Below the pieces are notes generated by a model, which saw only the letters and a list, made by a program, of their open reading frames with translations, was not told the DNA's origin and did no database searches. Of a stretch of DNA of 43,883 bases, positions 41,471-43,883 are shown piece after piece. The number at the start of each line of letters is the position of its first letter. Position 1 is the stretch's first letter. The stretch covers positions 1-43,883 of the forward strand of contig NZ_LUFH02000051.1 of NCBI RefSeq assembly GCF_001586785.1, in the 5' to 3' direction. This DNA comes from Sphaerospermopsis aphanizomenoides BCCUSP55. GTDB lineage: Bacteria > Cyanobacteriota > Cyanobacteriia > Cyanobacteriales > Nostocaceae. Both the position numbers and the translations under genes were made by a program.

Positions 41471-42271
41471 TTACTGAAGTTTCAGAAACTTATCTAAAGC
41501 AACTACCAAACTAGGAGGCCAACGGCGGATATTTTTTACCCAATCCATATCTTTATAGCGGGTATCCAGTCCATAAGCTGCTACCCAGTTGCTTTCCGCT
41601 TCTCCTTTATTTCCCCCAACCCAATAAGCAGCTGTTAAAGCAGCACGCACATCAGCAAATTTGGGATATTTACGGACTATATTTCGCATTTCGCGGATAG
41701 CCGGATCTATTTGCCCACTTTCATAAAGTGCTAGGGCATAATTAGCACGAGCAAAGGCAAAATTAGGGGCAATTTCTGTAGCTTTTTGGTAATCAGCGAT
41801 CGCGTCTTCCCATTTTCCCAAACCTGCTTTAGCATTACCCCGATTGTTATACGCCATTGCATCATTCGGATCTAATTCTAGAACATGATTATAATCGGCG
41901 ATCGCATCTTCCCATCTACCTAAACCTTCTAAGGCTGTCCCCCGATTTAAATAAGGGTCTGTAACATTAGGTGCTAACTCAATGGCTTTGTTATAATCTG
42001 TCAGTGCGGCTTGCAACTTATTCTGACTGACGCGAGAATTACCGCGATTACTCCAAGCACCTGCATTAGTAGGAAATTTTTCAATAATCTCAGTCCAATA
42101 GCGTTCTGCTGTAACAAAATCACCCTGATTGGTGGCTGCAAATGCCTTATTTGCCAACTCATCTCCTAGTTGTAACTCTTCGGTAGTGACAGTTTGGGTT
42201 TGTGCCATCACTGGTGTACCAAAGCCAAACATCAGTAATATACTCAAGAAAATACAGATTAATTTAATCAT
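41471..42271 (-). CDS. Exported TPR protein
   Basis: This 266-residue protein has a signal peptide (LICIFLSILLMFGFGTPVMA, cleavage before QTQ). The mature part has four to five TPRs starting around residue 35: GDFVTAERYWTEIIEKFPTN, SNRGNSRVSQNKLQAALTDY, LNRGTALEGLGRWEDAIADY, NNRGNAKAGLGKWEDAIADY and ANYALALYESGQIDPAI. It ends with a non-TPR C-terminal part (WVAAYGLDTRYKDMDWVKN, then RRWPPSLVVALDKFLKLQ). It is probably a periplasmic or thylakoid-lumen assembly factor. The NRGxAxxxLGxWEDAIADY units share HIP1 sites at DNA level (about 41798 and 41898). Confidence 0.9.
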   Translation of the reverse strand: MIKLICIFLSILLMFGFGTPVMAQTQTVTTEELQLGDELANKAFAATNQGDFVTAERYWTEIIEKFPTNAGAWSNRGNSRVSQNKLQAALTDYNKAIELAPNVTDPYLNRGTALEGLGRWEDAIADYNHVLELDPNDAMAYNNRGNAKAGLGKWEDAIADYQKATEIAPNFAFARANYALALYESGQIDPAIREMRNIVRKYPKFADVRAALTAAYWVGGNKGEAESNWVAAYGLDTRYKDMDWVKNIRRWPPSLVVALDKFLKLQ

Positions 42272-42630
42272 TTAACTCTCTGTTATATGCAACAGAATTA
42301 ATGATATAGCAGATAACAGCTAACAGGGAAGATTTTCCGTAAGTATTCAGCCGTCAGCCGTCAGCTATTAGTTTTGAATGCTGAAATACAAAGAATGAGA
42401 ACAAATGAGAAGCGTTTTATAAGTTAAAAGTCATGCATTTAAAATTCATTTGACTTGTGAATGTCCAACCATAGAAGTCTTGATCATACAAATAAAATTT
42501 ATCCATCAGCCGATTATTTAATTTACAGTAGGAGTCAGGAGTCAGAATAATTTTAGATTTTAGATTTTAGATTGGAGATGACAAAAACAATCCAAAATCC
42601 AAAATCCAAAATCCAAAATTGTGCCTCCTG
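42272..42630. other. Gene-free spacer with dispersed repeat motifs
   Basis: The spacer contains a GTAAGTATTCAG(CCGTCAG)xCTATTA motif near 42340-42370, similar to that near 32660-32690. The heptamer-array hairpin at 42551-42618 lies next to the end of ruvB. No credible gene was found. Confidence 0.6.
42551..42618 (-). terminator. Heptamer-array hairpin after ruvB
   Basis: On the plus strand it reads (TTTTAGA)x3 at 42551-42571, a spacer, then (TCCAAAA)x4 at 42591-42618. On the minus strand, the ruvB strand, this is (TTTTGGA)x4, spacer, (TCTAAAA)x3. That is the same order as downstream of the FAS1 gene. Minus-strand RNA can pair fully with one G-U wobble per heptamer. It begins 12 bases after the ruvB stop. 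Confidence 0.55.
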
Positions 42631-43746
42631 CTATAACAATGATAACTGCTCATTAGGTGGCTTAAAACCCATGTGTTGATATGCGGCTTTTGTTGCGACT
42701 CTACCGCGAGGGGTTCGGCTTAAATAACCAATTTGCATTAAATACGGTTCATACACTTCTTCAATGGTTTGGGTGTCTTCCCCAGTCGCTGCGGCTAAAG
42801 TTTCTAACCCCACTGGCCCACCATTAAAGTTTTCAATGATTACACTTAGCATTTTTCTATCTGTCCAATCTAATCCACAGGGATCTACTTGAAACAGTTG
42901 TAATGCTTCTGCTGCAATAGGCTGGTCAATTTTGGTAAAAGATTTAACTTCCGCATAATCACGCACTCGCTTTAGTAATCTATTAGCAATCCGTGGCGTT
43001 CCCCGTGAACGTTTAGCAATTTCCACAGCACCATCTTGATTCACAGGTGTATTTAATAATTCCGCACTGCGAAGGACAATTTGACTAAGTTCGTCCACTT
43101 CGTAAAATCGCAGTTTTTGGACTAAGCCAAAGCGATCGCGCAATGGAGAAGTTAAAGCCCCAACACGGGTTGTAGCTCCCACCAAGGTAAATTTAGACAA
43201 AGGTATACTTCTGATCTTGGCAGTAGAACCTTTACCCACGGTAATATCTAGGCGATAATCTTCCATTGCTGGATAAAGAATTTCTTCAGTCATCCGCGAA
43301 AGTCGATGAATTTCATCGACAAACAGTACATCACCTGGCTTGAGGCCAACCAATAACCCCACTATATCCCGTGGTCGTTCCAAGGCAGGGGCGCTGGTAA
43401 TTTTGTAATTTACCCCCATTTCTGAAGCTAAAATCATGGCCATTGTGGTTTTTCCTAACCCTGGCGGTCCGTATAGGAGTAGATGATCCATGACTTCACC
43501 CCTGGACTTGGCTGCTTTAATGGCAATATCCAACACATCCTTTAAATCTTTCTGTCCAATGTAATCAGCAAATCGCTGAGGCCGAATACTCTCTTCTTGC
43601 TTACCTTCTTCATCAATAGCCGCTTCCGGTTGCAGTATAGTTTCTTGGGGAACTGCTTTTTGGGAATTTCCTTTAGCCGCCCCCCGCTGCTGCTTTGGTT
43701 GTCCGTTTGGTTCTGGAGGCTGTTTTTTCGAGGAGATTATCGCCAT
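42631..43746 (-). CDS. ruvB: Holliday junction branch-migration helicase RuvB
   Basis: This is a 371-residue AAA+ motor that drives branch migration of Holliday junctions with RuvA. It has a hydrophilic, poorly conserved leader (about 1-50, with [20 protein letters not shown]) typical of cyanobacterial Ruv[16 protein letters not shown] follows, then Walker [13 protein letters not shown], Walker [13 protein letters not shown], sensor 1 LVGATTR and the arginine-bearing [12 protein letters not shown]. The C-terminal winged helix ends in [12 protein letters not shown]. Length and all motifs are normal. A long array of TTCAGGAG/TTCAGTAG octamers lies immediately upstream of the start codon, where its promoter should be. 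Confidence 0.97.
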   Translation of the reverse strand: MAIISSKKQPPEPNGQPKQQRGAAKGNSQKAVPQETILQPEAAIDEEGKQEESIRPQRFADYIGQKDLKDVLDIAIKAAKSRGEVMDHLLLYGPPGLGKTTMAMILASEMGVNYKITSAPALERPRDIVGLLVGLKPGDVLFVDEIHRLSRMTEEILYPAMEDYRLDITVGKGSTAKIRSIPLSKFTLVGATTRVGALTSPLRDRFGLVQKLRFYEVDELSQIVLRSAELLNTPVNQDGAVEIAKRSRGTPRIANRLLKRVRDYAEVKSFTKIDQPIAAEALQLFQVDPCGLDWTDRKMLSVIIENFNGGPVGLETLAAATGEDTQTIEEVYEPYLMQIGYLSRTPRGRVATKAAYQHMGFKPPNEQLSLL

Positions 43747-43750
43747 AATG

Positions 43751-43883
43751 TTTAGGAGTTCAGAAGTTCAGGAGTTCAGTAGTTCAGTAGTTCAGTAGTT
43801 CAGGAGTTCATGAGTTTAGGAGTTTAGGAGTTCAGTAGTTCAGTAGGAAGAATTAATTTTTCTTCCCCCACACCCCACACCCC
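43751..43883. repeat. Octamer array, palindrome and CACACCC array upstream of ruvB
   Basis: About a dozen variants of an 8-base unit (TTCAGGAG, TTCAGTAG, TTTAGGAG) fill 43751-43845. The palindrome GGAAGAA-(7)-TTCTTCC follows (43846-43866), then CCCCACACCCCACACCCC to the window end. The order of parts matches 28620-28700. The block probably continues past the window. Confidence 0.85.

Noticed and set aside
43751-43883. CRISPR array
   Set aside because: The units are 7-8 bases without spacers of constant length, so these are short tandem repeats. No cas gene is in the window.
1-43883. tRNA or rRNA genes
   Set aside because: I looked for T-loop GGTTCGAATCC-like motifs with a matching acceptor stem and for conserved rRNA blocks and found none. 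A covariance-model scan would be decisive.

Overview
The window reads as chromosomal DNA of a filamentous, probably heterocyst-forming (Nostocales-type) cyanobacterium. The reasons are: scattered HIP1 octamers (GCGATCGC) from about 14.6 kb onward; several arrays of 7-8 bp short tandem repeats and long AT-rich spacers; and cyanobacterial or chloroplast-lineage genes, namely a CruP-type lycopene cyclase-like flavoprotein, a PaO/Tic55-like Rieske oxygenase and a CtaA-like copper ATPase. No rRNA, tRNA or CRISPR array was seen.

Region 1 (1-8.1 kb) is an accessory island. It holds a 373-codon frame broken by two in-frame stops, a small membrane protein, ParE/Unstab-antitoxin, PIN toxin/DUF2281 antitoxin, a papain-fold toxin remnant with a candidate immunity gene, ParD/ParE, two Uma2 (DUF820) paralogues and a rearranged IS630-type transposon. 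The genes are separated by same-orientation copies of an interspersed repeat of about 180-210 bp, which begins with GTAGGTTGGGTTGACGC. The island looks like a repeat-delimited, duplicating set of toxin/antitoxin/nuclease cassettes. Three of its four recognisable toxin genes are damaged, while their antitoxin or immunity partners are intact.

Region 2 (8.1-18.2 kb) begins with biosynthetic threonine deaminase ilvA. A stress-flavoured group follows: a ribosome-hibernation factor fused to a cold-shock-like domain, a DUF4142 exported protein, a PPOX-type general stress protein, and a probable operon of a DUF5132-like protein, a P2-type cation ATPase and an unusual second type of MetK. Three overlapping small genes come next, the last resembling an antitoxin with no toxin beside it.

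Region 3 (18.2-28.7 kb) carries a Rieske oxygenase divergent from cruP, a tandem pair of membrane proteins with a MITE inserted exactly at the second gene's stop codon, a ketopantoate reductase-like gene, a fasciclin-domain protein, exported proteins of unknown role, and hflX, whose conserved N-terminus has no conventional start codon.

Region 4 (28.7-32.3 kb) is a three-gene cluster on the minus strand: a P-loop ATPase flanked by two paralogous proteins, one with eight TPRs and one cut off by a repeat array. It resembles predicted NTPase/TPR conflict or signalling modules and is the second candidate for an undescribed system.

Region 5 (33.2-43.9 kb) is mostly housekeeping: an FHA protein, a copper P1B ATPase, an overlooked 59-residue membrane protein, a TM2 protein, a CPBP protease, folA, a PapA5-like acyltransferase, an exported TPR protein and ruvB. 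Short repeat arrays repeatedly supply stop codons or form terminator-like hairpins at gene ends.
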